64,000 nucleotides of DNA from an uncultured Lachnospiraceae bacterium (GCA_910584325.1 CAJTZH010000006.1:1-64000), one strand, 5' to 3'; counted from the stretch's first letter, positions 1 through 9,474 are shown. Notes: generated by a model not told the origin, from the sequence alone. Program-made: numbers and translations.

Positions 1-85
1 GGCAGTCAGCTTATTTATAATATCACTTCCATTTTAGGAAGTCAACATCTTTTTTTATTTTTTACAAATTTTTTTTGCAAAAGAA

Positions 86-133
86 AAAGGTCTTAAAAGA
101 TAACCCCTTTAAGCTACCTTTCTATAGACCTTT
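86..133 (-). terminator. Terminator after the cvpA-like gene
   Basis: Read on the minus strand, AAAGGTCT pairs with AGACCTTT and is followed by TTTTTCTTTT. It lies just past the stop of the CvpA-family gene and would end the LysM/DUF5711/CvpA transcript. The loop is long and contains a second partial pairing. Confidence 0.6.
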
Positions 134-147
134 CAATAACGCTGTTA

Positions 148-810
148 CTACTTGAATAATAAAGACATAATAATATTCTTATTATAAAGAAATGTTAAAA
201 ATGAACTATCATTTATCTGGGCATACATATTATAGGCAAATTCCGAACCGTTTGTCAGACTGATAATAATAAAGAATACCCATACAACTACCAGACCTTC
301 CAATATCCCTATGATTAAACCGGCAATTTTATTGACTCCATGAATAATCGGCAAATGCGACATTAAATTAACCGCGGCAAATAATAACTTGATAATTATC
401 ATTGCTCCTATGAATGTTACCAGAAAAACTAACACATCAAACACCATTGCTGTCAGCCGTTCTGCTATCATTTGCGCAATGCCGCCTCTGTCCAAAATCA
501 TATTTTGCCCTGCAAGTACATAATTTTGAATATTTTCCGGAAGCTGCAACTGGTCCATTGCAGATTGAATATCTCCGATTGCACTCTGCCTTAGCGCGTC
601 GTTTACATATGTATATGTCCCTTCATACACCGAATCATACAGTTTTGTCTGTTGAAGCCATGTACTGATATATGGTGAAATCAATGTTGCTACGTATAAA
701 GTAAGAATCAACGACAGCACTGAAAGCATCATTTTAATGAATCCCTTGGCATGGCCAATAAAGCCAAAAATCGCTATGATTGCAATAACTACTAACGTTA
801 ACGTATTCAT
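148..810 (-). CDS. CvpA family membrane protein
   Basis: A 220-residue integral membrane protein of the CvpA (colicin V production) family. Hydrophobic segments lie near residues 2-24, 26-50, 120-150 and 155-185. The N-terminal pattern of a glycine-rich GFIGHAKGF motif after the first helix is typical of the family. In Firmicutes these proteins are uncharacterised small envelope proteins. The gene is last in a three-gene minus-strand run with a DUF5711-type protein (41 bases upstream) and a LysM protein, which points to a cell-envelope role. The start ATG is preceded by a GGGAGG site. Family assignment is firm; function is not known. Confidence 0.8.
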   Translation of the reverse strand: MNTLTLVVIAIIAIFGFIGHAKGFIKMMLSVLSLILTLYVATLISPYISTWLQQTKLYDSVYEGTYTYVNDALRQSAIGDIQSAMDQLQLPENIQNYVLAGQNMILDRGGIAQMIAERLTAMVFDVLVFLVTFIGAMIIIKLLFAAVNLMSHLPIIHGVNKIAGLIIGILEGLVVVWVFFIIISLTNGSEFAYNMYAQINDSSFLTFLYNKNIIMSLLFK

Positions 811-851
811 AAATACCTCCCAACCTGTTATGATTACTCTGTAATCTTTAA

Positions 852-2021
852 TTAGTTTAACTTAATTTCCTGAATATATTTTGAGTTAAATACTAAGAAT
901 CTCTGATTACTGTCGAGTGGTATTATTTTCTCTATAATCATATCAAAGTTATTCCTGTATTTTACCTTTCCTTTTAAACTTACCAACGCAAAGGTTTTTT
1001 CATTATAAAGTATTACATCCTGTTTTTGAAATTCAAAATTTCTATAGTCTTCACTAAATAAAAGCTCCGCTGCCTTTTGTCCCTTCATATTATATATTTC
1101 CATACGGTACTTATCTACCGAATCTGCGTTATTAAATATAATGCCAACATATTCACTGTTATATGTTATTTTCTGAAGCTGGTTTTCAAACGTCACCTCC
1201 TGCACCAGTTCCGGATACTGCGAAATGTTATAAAAACTTACTCTATCCTCCCCAAAAGCAACAACCGTATTATTATTTACAAATTCAACTTTCCCCACAA
1301 GCGATGTCCCATAATGGTTAAATCCACCGACCAGACGGTCTACAGAATTTTGACCGACATCGGAAAAGTTATAAAAAGCAAGATTTGTCTGTAAACTTTC
1401 ACCGTTGACAGAGACATATGACACTACCAACTTACTTCCATCATTAGAAAGCGCCATATCTAGCGGATAGCCGTCTCCTGCAAGTGATGTGATAATATAA
1501 GTAAGTTTAGTTCCCGAAGAATCATACATATTAATATAATTTGTATTTCCGTCCTCCAAAGAAACTGCCGTAACGCCCTGCTGCGCAACATCAACCTGTG
1601 TAACGGTCATTGCTGCGTCTATCTCCGTCTTAATTCCATTTTTATTATATAAATACAAATTTCGTCCGGAAATATTTCCGACTACAATGTATTCGTCACA
1701 GATACGCACTTGCGGATTATTAATTTCATACGCGTGATTCCAAATAACACTTCCGTCGTTTTTATAGTAAGCAATTCCGTCTGTACTGTATCGTATATAT
1801 CCGTCCTGATACTTTAAATACGATGCATTATGACCGTCCTCTCTTGTCGTTGAATGCAATATATCGAAACTCGTATACGCAACATTCGAACTATAGACAT
1901 TTATAATACAAATCAATATTACTACCACGATAATAATTGCCGCCGCAATTTTAATAGATGCAGCATGCCCCTTAAAATACGGTATCACATTGTTTGATTT
2001 TGTGTTTTCTCCCTTGTTCAT
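852..2021 (-). CDS. DUF5711-type membrane-anchored protein
   Basis: A 389-residue protein with a short charged N-terminus, one membrane helix at about residues 22-44 and a long extracytoplasmic part. That part is made of repeated beta-strand blocks (for example YLYNKNG, FYNFSD, IYNMKG motifs) that look like a WD40/PQQ-type beta-propeller. I associate it with the DUF5711 family seen in Lachnospiraceae, from memory. It lies 65 bases after the LysM gene and 41 before the CvpA gene, probably in one operon. No catalytic motif is visible; a scaffold or binding role at the outer face of the membrane is an inference. Confidence 0.6.
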   Translation of the reverse strand: MNKGENTKSNNVIPYFKGHAASIKIAAAIIIVVVILICIINVYSSNVAYTSFDILHSTTREDGHNASYLKYQDGYIRYSTDGIAYYKNDGSVIWNHAYEINNPQVRICDEYIVVGNISGRNLYLYNKNGIKTEIDAAMTVTQVDVAQQGVTAVSLEDGNTNYINMYDSSGTKLTYIITSLAGDGYPLDMALSNDGSKLVVSYVSVNGESLQTNLAFYNFSDVGQNSVDRLVGGFNHYGTSLVGKVEFVNNNTVVAFGEDRVSFYNISQYPELVQEVTFENQLQKITYNSEYVGIIFNNADSVDKYRMEIYNMKGQKAAELLFSEDYRNFEFQKQDVILYNEKTFALVSLKGKVKYRNNFDMIIEKIIPLDSNQRFLVFNSKYIQEIKLN

Positions 2022-2086
2022 CTACATCTATCCCTTATAAAATATGATAAAGTCCTTTCTCTATTTTATCATGAATGTTAAAATAT

Positions 2087-3292
2087 TCAAGGAAGTTTTA
2101 TTTTCTGACCTTCATAAATTTTATCCATGTCCTCTATATTATTCAATTTCATAATCTCCTTAACCATAGAAGAATCCCCGTAATACTTTTTACTGATATA
2201 TAAAAGATTCTCTCCCTTTTCAATCGTATGCTCTTTATAAGTCTTTTCAGCCGCCGTTGTCTCAGGCACCACATTCGTATTTACCGTAAGATAACTTCCT
2301 GTGGTTTCCACTTCTGTCGTTGTTTCCTGCTCTAAAATAGTCGTGGGTTCTTCCGTTGGCGCTTCTGTTGTCGGCTCCTGCACACCCTGAGAATCTGTTT
2401 TTGCATTTGCATCTGTTGTGGCGTCTGTCGGATATACATCCCCGTCTACCTTGATAACCGGCGTAAGCGTAGACGATGTATTTTCAGGCTTAACGGTCGT
2501 CTCGCCGCTCCTGCGCGAATCAACCACATACATACCAATAAACAAAATTAATACAACCATTGCAACATTTGCACAATAATTTACAAACGCCTGCCTTTTC
2601 CCACTCTTTGACTGTACAGGCTTATTTTCTTCATCACCCATAATCGTGCGGTAACTTTGCTTGGAATCCATTATTTTTTCACTGTCTTCCGTCTCCACTT
2701 CCAGCTTCTTTCCATTCCTCATATCCACCATGTATTCCTGCATTTCCTCATTTCTTTCGTAATAAATCGTATAGCCGCTCTGTCTTACAAACTGGCTATT
2801 TTCATAAGTACAGAAATATCTTGAATTTTCCTGACGGTCAAACACAAAAAGGACCTTTTCCCCGCCTCCAAAATTATCCGCATGTGTTTTTTTCATTGTC
2901 CGTAAAATGGATGCATTTACTCTGTCAATGGAAATGAACCAGCCGACGATTTCCTGGGACGGAAAATATTTCCCTGCAATTTCATAAATGTAAGACCAGT
3001 CATTTTCGGCAATGGCAATCTGACTTTCACTGACAAATACATCAGGAACCATGATTGCGCCTTTAATGAAAACATATCTGTCTGAACCCGACTTTTGTGC
3101 CATTCCCATTAAAACGCCTACAACAGTTTCGCTTTCTTCTTTATGGACCTCTTCAATAAAATTAATAGCATAATCCTCTATGTATATCTTTCTTGAGTCT
3201 TTTATATCCCCTACCTGTTTAATATTTTTAGGCAGACGAATGACATCATTGCTTTTTCCATTATCTTTTGGAGTATACACTACTTCTATCAT
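2087..3292 (-). CDS. LysM protein with N-terminal MPN-like domain
   Basis: A 401-residue membrane protein in three parts. Residues about 35-180 resemble an MPN/JAB domain: a VVGVLMG core segment, then IVGWFISIDR in the place where active JAMM enzymes have GWxHxHP, then a KVLFVFD strand. The metal-binding HxH and the S..D are absent, so this would be an inactive MPN domain. A membrane helix follows at about 237-257, with basic residues before it, which places the MPN part in the cytoplasm. Outside is a Thr/Glu-rich linker and a C-terminal LysM (about 352-401) for binding peptidoglycan. The start has an AGGAGG site. First gene of an apparent operon with the DUF5711-type and CvpA genes. Confidence 0.6.
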   Translation of the reverse strand: MIEVVYTPKDNGKSNDVIRLPKNIKQVGDIKDSRKIYIEDYAINFIEEVHKEESETVVGVLMGMAQKSGSDRYVFIKGAIMVPDVFVSESQIAIAENDWSYIYEIAGKYFPSQEIVGWFISIDRVNASILRTMKKTHADNFGGGEKVLFVFDRQENSRYFCTYENSQFVRQSGYTIYYERNEEMQEYMVDMRNGKKLEVETEDSEKIMDSKQSYRTIMGDEENKPVQSKSGKRQAFVNYCANVAMVVLILFIGMYVVDSRRSGETTVKPENTSSTLTPVIKVDGDVYPTDATTDANAKTDSQGVQEPTTEAPTEEPTTILEQETTTEVETTGSYLTVNTNVVPETTAAEKTYKEHTIEKGENLLYISKKYYGDSSMVKEIMKLNNIEDMDKIYEGQKIKLP

Positions 3293-3574
3293 GACCTAAT
3301 CCTCCTTGTCATTTTGATGTCATGCTAACACATTCATTCCGCAAAATTTATCATAGCGTGTCATCGACAGCAAAAATTTTTCCGACAGCATAAGTACTTT
3401 TTTACTCCATTTTCCGGATATTTTTTCTTTTATTATAGATACCCTTGGAAATTTATGAAATTCCTTCCAGAATTTTGTAGATTAAAAAAATCATTAAAAA
3501 AGAATTTTTTACATAAATATGGTAATAATGAGGACTAAATATTCTCAAAATATATTTCAGTAAGGAGAAATTAG

Positions 3575-4138
3575 ATGATAACATACTATGATTCGGCAAA
3601 TCAGATTTCTTCCTATAAAATGGGATTGGACCTTTCGTCTCTGATTAATGCCAAAATGAAGCGTGATAACCAATTAATCATTTTATGCATAGGAAGCGAC
3701 CGTTCCACCGGCGACAGCCTTGGTCCGCTCATTGGGCATAAGTTAAGCAGATATAATTTGGACAATGTATTTATTTACGGAACATTACAGGAACCCGTTC
3801 ACGCATCAAATATTCAGCATGCTATTGACGCTATTTACGATAATTTTGACAACCCTTTCATTCTCGCAATTGATGCTTCTTTGGGCACCCGAAATCATGT
3901 AGGATACTACACCCTTGGACAAGGTCCCCTTGTTCCCGGTCTTGGTGTAAACCGCACCCTTCCCGCAATAGGAGATATCCACATTACCGGCATTGTAAAT
4001 TACTCCGGTCTTTTTGACGGTATGCTCTTACAAACAACACGCTTATCTTCTGTTATGACGCTTGCCGACACGATATCCACCGGAATTATTATAGGAATCC
4101 GTCATTGCATACATGCTACTATAGAAAATTATGCTTAA
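3575..4138 (+). CDS. yyaC: Spore protease YyaC family protein
   Basis: A 187-residue protein of the YyaC (DUF1256) family, related in fold to the Gpr germination protease. The diagnostic segment CIGSDRSTGDSLGPLIGHKL lies at about residues 38-57, followed by the family's acidic DASLG segment near residue 100. In Bacillus yyaC is a forespore gene, so this supports a spore-forming host. The start has a TAAGGAG site 6-7 bases upstream. The AT-rich upstream region (3293-3574) shows no clear sigma-A promoter, as would be expected for a gene read by a sporulation sigma factor; no sporulation promoter was assigned with confidence. Confidence 0.85.
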   Translation: MITYYDSANQISSYKMGLDLSSLINAKMKRDNQLIILCIGSDRSTGDSLGPLIGHKLSRYNLDNVFIYGTLQEPVHASNIQHAIDAIYDNFDNPFILAIDASLGTRNHVGYYTLGQGPLVPGLGVNRTLPAIGDIHITGIVNYSGLFDGMLLQTTRLSSVMTLADTISTGIIIGIRHCIHATIENYA

Positions 4139-4183
4139 ACCTGCTATAATATTCTTATAATATTTGCAAAAGGAGTGAGCAGC

Positions 4184-4816
4184 ATGAATAACTTTGTTAT
4201 CACAATTGCAAGAGGATACGGAAGCGGCGGAAAAACAGTCGGAAAAGAATTGGCAAAAATTTTAGATGTGCCTTGTTATGACCGTGAAATTTTGCAGATG
4301 GCATCAGACGAAAGCGGTATTAGCGAAGAATTATTTCACCAGTCCGACGAGAAAGTTACACCAAGCATCTTTAATGTTAAAAAAGGCGTCTATAAAGGAG
4401 GGTTGATTCCACCGGAAGATTCCGACTTTGTATCGGATGAAAACTTATTCAATTATCAGGCTAAAATTATTCGTGAAAAAGCAAGCGAAGAATCCTGCAT
4501 CATCATTGGCAGAGCTGCCGATTATATTTTACGAACATTTCCAAATACAGTAAGCGTAAATGTTCAAGCTCCACTCGACGTATGTATCGCAACTATAGTA
4601 GAACGTCAAAGCCTGTCCGCAAAAGAAGCCGAACGCAAAATTCTTAAAATTAATAAATATCGTTCTGACTTCTACAGCCACTATACAGGTTTAAAATGGA
4701 ATGACCCGATTAATTACGATATCACATTGAACAGCGCAAGAATCGGTATGGACCGTTGCGCACAGGCAATTATCGGTTTTACGGAATTTAAGCTTGGAAG
4801 AAAAATAACAAAATAA
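4184..4816 (+). CDS. Cytidylate kinase-like family protein
   Basis: A 210-residue P-loop protein of the cytidylate-kinase-like family. It starts with FVITIARGYGSGGKTVGKEL, a glycine-rich nucleotide-binding loop, and continues with YDREIL and IIGRAADYIL motifs typical of this group. It is not the housekeeping Cmk, which has a different lid and NMP-binding region; substrate unknown. The start is set at ATG 4184 because AGGAG at 4171-4175 lies at correct spacing; a GTG at 4175 is part of that site. It follows yyaC by 45 bases and may be co-transcribed. Confidence 0.75.
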   Translation: MNNFVITIARGYGSGGKTVGKELAKILDVPCYDREILQMASDESGISEELFHQSDEKVTPSIFNVKKGVYKGGLIPPEDSDFVSDENLFNYQAKIIREKASEESCIIIGRAADYILRTFPNTVSVNVQAPLDVCIATIVERQSLSAKEAERKILKINKYRSDFYSHYTGLKWNDPINYDITLNSARIGMDRCAQAIIGFTEFKLGRKITK

Positions 4817-4840
4817 AATTACATACCTTATTAACAAACA

Positions 4841-4874
4841 AAGCCGTGAAAGAGTTCTGTCTCTTACACGGCTT
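4841..4874. terminator. Bidirectional terminator between convergent genes
   Basis: AAGCCGTG pairs with CACGGCTT and the inner AAGAG with CTCTT around a six-base loop. On the plus strand it is followed by CATCTTTTTCTTT. It separates the Cmk-like gene from the convergent hydratase gene. Confidence 0.85.
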
Positions 4875-4885
4875 CATCTTTTTCT

Positions 4886-7171
4886 TTAATCTCTATAATA
4901 GTTAATAAGGCAGCCTTTCAAAATAATTGTTCTTTCATCATCCGTCAAATCGCCTAATTTTAAATCAAACTCTTTCAACGTGTCACTGACAACATAGGCT
5001 TTAATTACATCATCTTTATTTTCAACTGCCTCCTTAATACCCGGAATAAATAAATAATCACCATTTTTAAACGGCAGCTCACCCTGCTCAATTAAAAACG
5101 GAAGCATACCCCAGTTAATTAAGTTAGAGCGATATCTCTTTGTCGCATACTCATTGGCAATGTTCGCCCAGCCGCCAAGCACCTTCTGGCAGGAAGCTGC
5201 CTGCTCCCTTGCAGAACCGTCACCCGGTTTCACTGCGAAAATAGTACTTCCTATACCGGTATTTTCTTTGCATACATCAGGGTACACCTCTTTAATTTGA
5301 TGCATTATGTCCTTTAACTCCGGAAGGACCTCTCCCATACAGTTTCCTTCTCTTCTTGCATACTCTGCCGCCTGCACTTCTTTTGCCCTTCCTACATACG
5401 CTGGGTCCTTTCTTGACAATGTGAACTGTGCAAGTCCAATCGGATTAGACCGATAGGATGACGTCTCACCGGACGGAATTAATTCATCAGTCGTTGTTAC
5501 CGGGTCATGAATTTCAGAAACAACCTTCAATACAAGATTCTTTGTGAGCGCTACCATCGCCGGCCAATCCTTAATATTCGGACCGAATTTAATCTCAACC
5601 GACGGGTCGGCCACACCCTTGCTGTCAAATACGCGGTTATCATAAATTGTCTTATCAAAGAAATACTTTGGATTTGTAAATTCTACATCCACATCTGTAG
5701 CAGCAGTCAGGTATCCCTTATTCGCCGCAGTAGCCGCAATTGAACGCGCATCCATAAGCGCAACAGACGCAATCTGACCATTCTGAAGCTTTGAGCCTTC
5801 TCTGTTCGGGAAGTTTCTCGTTGAATGACGGATACTGAATGCATTATTTGCAGGCGTATCCCCCGCGCCAAAGCACGGTCCACAGAACGCAGTCTTAACA
5901 ATCGCACCCGTTGCAAGCAAATCCGCCATTCTTCCGTTCTTTGCGAGTTCCAGATAAATAGGCGTACTTGCCGGATATACGCTTAACGTAAATTCATCCG
6001 CGCCGATACTCTTTCCTTTAAGAATATCCGCCGCCGCGCAAATATTTTCAAAACCTCCGCCTGCGCAGCCCGCTATAATACCTTGTTCTACATACAATCT
6101 ACCGTCTCTTACTTTATCCTTTAACGTAAAATCTACCTGACCGTCAAGACTTACAAGCGCTTTCTTCTCACAGTCATCCAGAATATCCATAAGATTTGCA
6201 TTTAATTCTTCAATCGTATAAACATTACTCGGATGAAACGGCATCGCAATCATCGGCTTAATTGTGCTCAAATCAACATACACCATACCGTCATAGTATG
6301 TAACTTTGGCAGGCGTAAGTTCCTTGTAACTTTCACTTCTTCCGTGAATATCATAAAACTCTTTTATCTTTTCATCTGTCATCCAAATAGAGGAAAGACA
6401 TGTCGTCTCCGTCGTCATGACATCAATACCGATTCTGTAATCAGCGCTTAACTTCGAAACGCCGGGACCCACAAATTCCATTACCTTATTCTTAACATAA
6501 CCGTTTGCAAAAACAGCCCCGATAATTGCCAGCGCAACATCCTGAGGACCGACCCCTTTTGCCGGCTCGCCAGTCAGATAAATACCTACAACGCCCGGCA
6601 TCGCAACATCATATGTCTTGCAAAGAAGCTGCTTTGCCAATTCGCCGCCGCCTTCACCAATCGCCATCGTTCCCAGTGCTCCATAGCGCGTATGAGAATC
6701 CGAACCCAATATCATCGCGCCGCATTCAGCGAGCATTTCTCTCGCAAACTGATGAATTACAGCCTGATGCGGTGGAACATAAACACCGCCATATTTTTTT
6801 GCACAGGTAAGCCCAAACATATGGTCGTCTTCATTAATTGTACCGCCAACGGCACACAAACTATTATGACAGTTTGTCAGCACATACGGAACCGGAAATT
6901 TTTCAAGTCCGGAAGCTCTCGCCGTCTGAATTATGCCGACAAAAGTAATGTCGTGCGATGTAAGTTTATCAAACTTAATCTTCAGCTTCTCCATATTGTC
7001 TGAAGTATTATGGTTTTTTAAAATAGTATAAGCAATTGTATTCTTCGCTGCTTCCTCTTTATCCGGCCTGCTTCCCGTCATGGATTCTATCTTTGCTGCC
7101 GCCTCTGTTGTATCTTCCACCACATCCACACCATTGATGAGATATGCTCCTGCCTTGCTCAAATTAATCAT
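4886..7171 (-). CDS. Aconitase-family hydratase
   Basis: A 761-residue aconitase-superfamily protein. The aconitase core is visible: a GSDSHTRYGALG segment near residue 157, a GCAGGGFENI segment that supplies one cluster cysteine, and CGPCFGAGDTP that supplies two more, so three candidate cysteines for a [4Fe-4S] cluster are present. The C-terminal swivel domain includes RYRSNLINWGMLPF. Length and order fit the YbhJ-like hydratase branch rather than classic AcnA (about 890). The real substrate is uncertain, since no citrate or isocitrate enzyme lies nearby. It follows the HIT gene by 14 bases and is probably co-transcribed. Confidence 0.75.
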   Translation of the reverse strand: MINLSKAGAYLINGVDVVEDTTEAAAKIESMTGSRPDKEEAAKNTIAYTILKNHNTSDNMEKLKIKFDKLTSHDITFVGIIQTARASGLEKFPVPYVLTNCHNSLCAVGGTINEDDHMFGLTCAKKYGGVYVPPHQAVIHQFAREMLAECGAMILGSDSHTRYGALGTMAIGEGGGELAKQLLCKTYDVAMPGVVGIYLTGEPAKGVGPQDVALAIIGAVFANGYVKNKVMEFVGPGVSKLSADYRIGIDVMTTETTCLSSIWMTDEKIKEFYDIHGRSESYKELTPAKVTYYDGMVYVDLSTIKPMIAMPFHPSNVYTIEELNANLMDILDDCEKKALVSLDGQVDFTLKDKVRDGRLYVEQGIIAGCAGGGFENICAAADILKGKSIGADEFTLSVYPASTPIYLELAKNGRMADLLATGAIVKTAFCGPCFGAGDTPANNAFSIRHSTRNFPNREGSKLQNGQIASVALMDARSIAATAANKGYLTAATDVDVEFTNPKYFFDKTIYDNRVFDSKGVADPSVEIKFGPNIKDWPAMVALTKNLVLKVVSEIHDPVTTTDELIPSGETSSYRSNPIGLAQFTLSRKDPAYVGRAKEVQAAEYARREGNCMGEVLPELKDIMHQIKEVYPDVCKENTGIGSTIFAVKPGDGSAREQAASCQKVLGGWANIANEYATKRYRSNLINWGMLPFLIEQGELPFKNGDYLFIPGIKEAVENKDDVIKAYVVSDTLKEFDLKLGDLTDDERTIILKGCLINYYRD

Positions 7172-7185
7172 ATATCATAAACCTC

Positions 7186-7611
7186 CTATTGTTTTTTCAG
7201 TCTGTTTCGAATTGCTTCGGCGTATTCATCTATCTGTCCGTCGGTAATCTCTCCCGGCTCCCACACAAGATTCACTTTATCGTCCCTATACCTTGGAATG
7301 ATATGCATATGGAAATGGAATACCGTCTGCCCTGCCGCCTCATTATTATTCTGAAGAATGTTCATTCCATCGCATCCAAACTCTTCGTTAATCGCCCGCG
7401 CCACTTTCGCTGCAATCGTGAAAACTTTTCCTGTATAATCTTCATCCATGGAAAATACATTATCGAAATGTTTTTTGGGTAAAACAAGAGCATGTCCTTT
7501 TGACGCCGGCCCCCTGTCTAATATCACTTTGAATTGGTCATCCTCATAAAGCGCCTGTGCGGGTATAACGCCATTTGCAATCTTACAAAATATACAATCA
7601 TCTTTTATCAT
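7186..7611 (-). CDS. HIT family protein
   Basis: A 141-residue histidine-triad protein, a small nucleotide hydrolase or transferase that acts on AMP-linked substrates. The triad HFHMH is at residues 99-103, followed by IIPRY. Near the N-terminus CIFCKIANG has the two cysteines that bind zinc in many members. Length is normal for the family. The gene sits upstream of the hydratase with a 14-base gap, so both are likely read from one promoter in the 7612-7725 region. The pairing has no obvious biochemical logic. Confidence 0.9.
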   Translation of the reverse strand: MIKDDCIFCKIANGVIPAQALYEDDQFKVILDRGPASKGHALVLPKKHFDNVFSMDEDYTGKVFTIAAKVARAINEEFGCDGMNILQNNNEAAGQTVFHFHMHIIPRYRDDKVNLVWEPGEITDGQIDEYAEAIRNRLKKQ

Positions 7612-7725
7612 TCCTACAAACTCCCTTTCATAACTGTTACTATATAAAATACCATAAATTATTTCACTTTACAATAAACCTTGCGCAGAGTATTATATTA
7701 GAAAAAGAAAATATGAGGTATTGCT

Positions 7726-8463
7726 ATGCTAAATTATGAAGACTTTCAGCAAATCAAAGACTTAAAAGATAAAAATTACGAAGCTTATACCATAATCAAA
7801 AAGATGTCGGACTTTTGTCTGAATACGCTTTCTATCAGTTTCCATGATATAAAAAATCATATTGCGTATATTTCCAGTTACTGTCAGCTCGCTAAATTAA
7901 AAAATGAACCCTTAACCCAAACAAGAGAATTTTCACGCATCGAAACAGGTCTGAGAGATTTAACCAATTTATCAACCCGTATCAGCCTTTTACGCTATAG
8001 TTTCTGTGATTCCGATTTTATAGAATACAGATTATCCGACATCTGGAAAAATGCATTAGATACCGTAAAGAACTATGCCTCTAATCCATCTTATAAAATC
8101 CTCAATGCTAACACCGTTGAAAACTGCAGCTTTAAACTATTCTGTAATCCTGAAAATACAGCGCAGGCGCTTTCCGAAATTATATTAAACGCTATCGAAG
8201 CATGTCAAACCGGCAATGCCGTACTTTCCGTTTCCCTTTCGGAACAAGACGATTTTCTCCATCTTTCTATATCTGATAACGGCAGCGGGTTTTCTGACGA
8301 AATGCTTGTTGAAGGAATGAACCCTTTCGTCACTGAAAAAGCCAATCATACAGGATTAGGTCTTTGCATTGCAGCAATCACCCTATGCATGCAAAACGGC
8401 AACCTGCAGCTTTCAAATACTGATAACGGAGCAAAAGTTACCGCTGTCTTCCCCCGTCTTTGA
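7726..8463 (+). CDS. Soluble sensor histidine kinase, orphan
   Basis: A 245-residue histidine kinase without membrane segments. The phospho-acceptor motif FHDIKNHI puts His at residue 40, in a helix like those of Spo0B/CitA-type kinases. The ATP-binding part shows an N-box (EIILNAIEA), G1 (DNGSGF) and G2 (GLGLCI). No response regulator lies beside it, so it is an orphan. In spore formers such orphans often feed Spo0A; that is inference only. Its stop codon directly abuts the stop of the convergent flavodoxin-SCP2 gene with no spacer and no terminator between them. Confidence 0.8.
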   Translation: MLNYEDFQQIKDLKDKNYEAYTIIKKMSDFCLNTLSISFHDIKNHIAYISSYCQLAKLKNEPLTQTREFSRIETGLRDLTNLSTRISLLRYSFCDSDFIEYRLSDIWKNALDTVKNYASNPSYKILNANTVENCSFKLFCNPENTAQALSEIILNAIEACQTGNAVLSVSLSEQDDFLHLSISDNGSGFSDEMLVEGMNPFVTEKANHTGLGLCIAAITLCMQNGNLQLSNTDNGAKVTAVFPRL

Positions 8464-9453
8464 TTATTTAACAAAAACAAATAACTCATCAAACATTTTA
8501 ATTGTTTTTAAATTTCCCTTTGCAGTTATATCGCCTGCCATAAAGGCTCTCTGAAACGTCATTCTTCCATTGACAATCCTATCAAACGTTTCTTTTTTCA
8601 TTTTGGCAACAATATCTGCGTTTTCTTTTACACCAAGACGGCACTCCAGCTTATTTCCCCGTATTTCCGCAACGATGCTTTTTTTCTTATCGTCAATAAT
8701 GAGATAATAGGAAGAGTTTACTGCCGGCTGTGGTTTAAACGCTTTACGCAATACGGTCGTGTAATACTCGTCCCCGCCGTTGGCTTCATCTACAAGCATG
8801 TCCTTAAACAGCGTAGATAATTCCTCAATATCCTTTTTCTGCGTCTGCACAAACTCCTCGTCTGAAACAAACTTTGAAAGCTGCTCACTTTCCTGCGGTG
8901 TAAAATTAATCGTATCCTTCATCATATTACGCAAAGTTTTATTACTGCTTGGAAGCGGAACCGCTTTCTGAGAAATTGTTCGATAAATCTCTTCTGCTCT
9001 CTTTTCAATAATTGCGGAATATTCCTTGTTAAATTCAAAATCAGTAGAATCATCCACATAAGCGCTAAGACCGTTGCAGGCTTTTCCTCCAAGAATTTCC
9101 CATGAATCCACAAGTGTTGCGTACGCCTGTCTCTCACCATAAGTTTTAGACATTACAACCGGAAACATATAAATCTGGCTAATCTTATTTTTATCTCCAT
9201 AAAGCCAGCAGCAATCTAAAAATTCCTGCATCAGACCGCCAATCCCCAACCACTCCACCGTCGTAGAAAGAATAATGGCATCCACTTCTTTTAAAGTAAG
9301 AGGAAGTGTTGTTATTCCGTTGCGAATTTCATATAAATTATAGCGTGAAACCTCTACCCTCAGTTCTTCCAAAACCTCCTGAATTTTACTGATTACCGCT
9401 AAAGACGGGTCATCTACCAACCCTCGTCCACCATAATATATATTAATTTTCAT
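8464..9453 (-). CDS. Flavodoxin-like reductase fused to SCP2-type domain
   Basis: A 329-residue two-domain protein. Residues 1-170 resemble an NAD(P)H-dependent FMN reductase/flavodoxin fold: MKINIYYGG, then AIILSTTVEWLGIGGLMQEFLD where an active-site loop would be. The C-terminal third, ending in FQRAFMAGDITAKGNLKTI, resembles a sterol-carrier-protein-2 lipid-binding domain. A redox step on a bound hydrophobic molecule is a possible role, but this is inference. The start is ATG 9453, since GGAGG lies seven bases before it; an upstream ATG at 9465 overlaps that site. It follows the rhomboid gene by 21 bases and likely shares its promoter. Confidence 0.7.
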   Translation of the reverse strand: MKINIYYGGRGLVDDPSLAVISKIQEVLEELRVEVSRYNLYEIRNGITTLPLTLKEVDAIILSTTVEWLGIGGLMQEFLDCCWLYGDKNKISQIYMFPVVMSKTYGERQAYATLVDSWEILGGKACNGLSAYVDDSTDFEFNKEYSAIIEKRAEEIYRTISQKAVPLPSSNKTLRNMMKDTINFTPQESEQLSKFVSDEEFVQTQKKDIEELSTLFKDMLVDEANGGDEYYTTVLRKAFKPQPAVNSSYYLIIDDKKKSIVAEIRGNKLECRLGVKENADIVAKMKKETFDRIVNGRMTFQRAFMAGDITAKGNLKTIKMFDELFVFVK

Positions 9454-9474
9454 AACAACCTCCATCTTTCTACT

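Noticed and set aside
414..668. 84-residue reading frame opposite the cvpA-like gene
   Set aside because: Lies wholly antisense to a well-supported family member and has no ribosome site or promoter of its own.
4184..4816. Housekeeping cytidylate kinase
   Set aside because: The glycine-rich loop and following motifs fit the cytidylate-kinase-like family instead of Cmk proper, so no cmk symbol was given.
5507..7003. Several reading frames of 69-103 residues inside the hydratase gene
   Set aside because: All overlap the aconitase-family gene in other frames and show no motif; they are shadows of its codon use.
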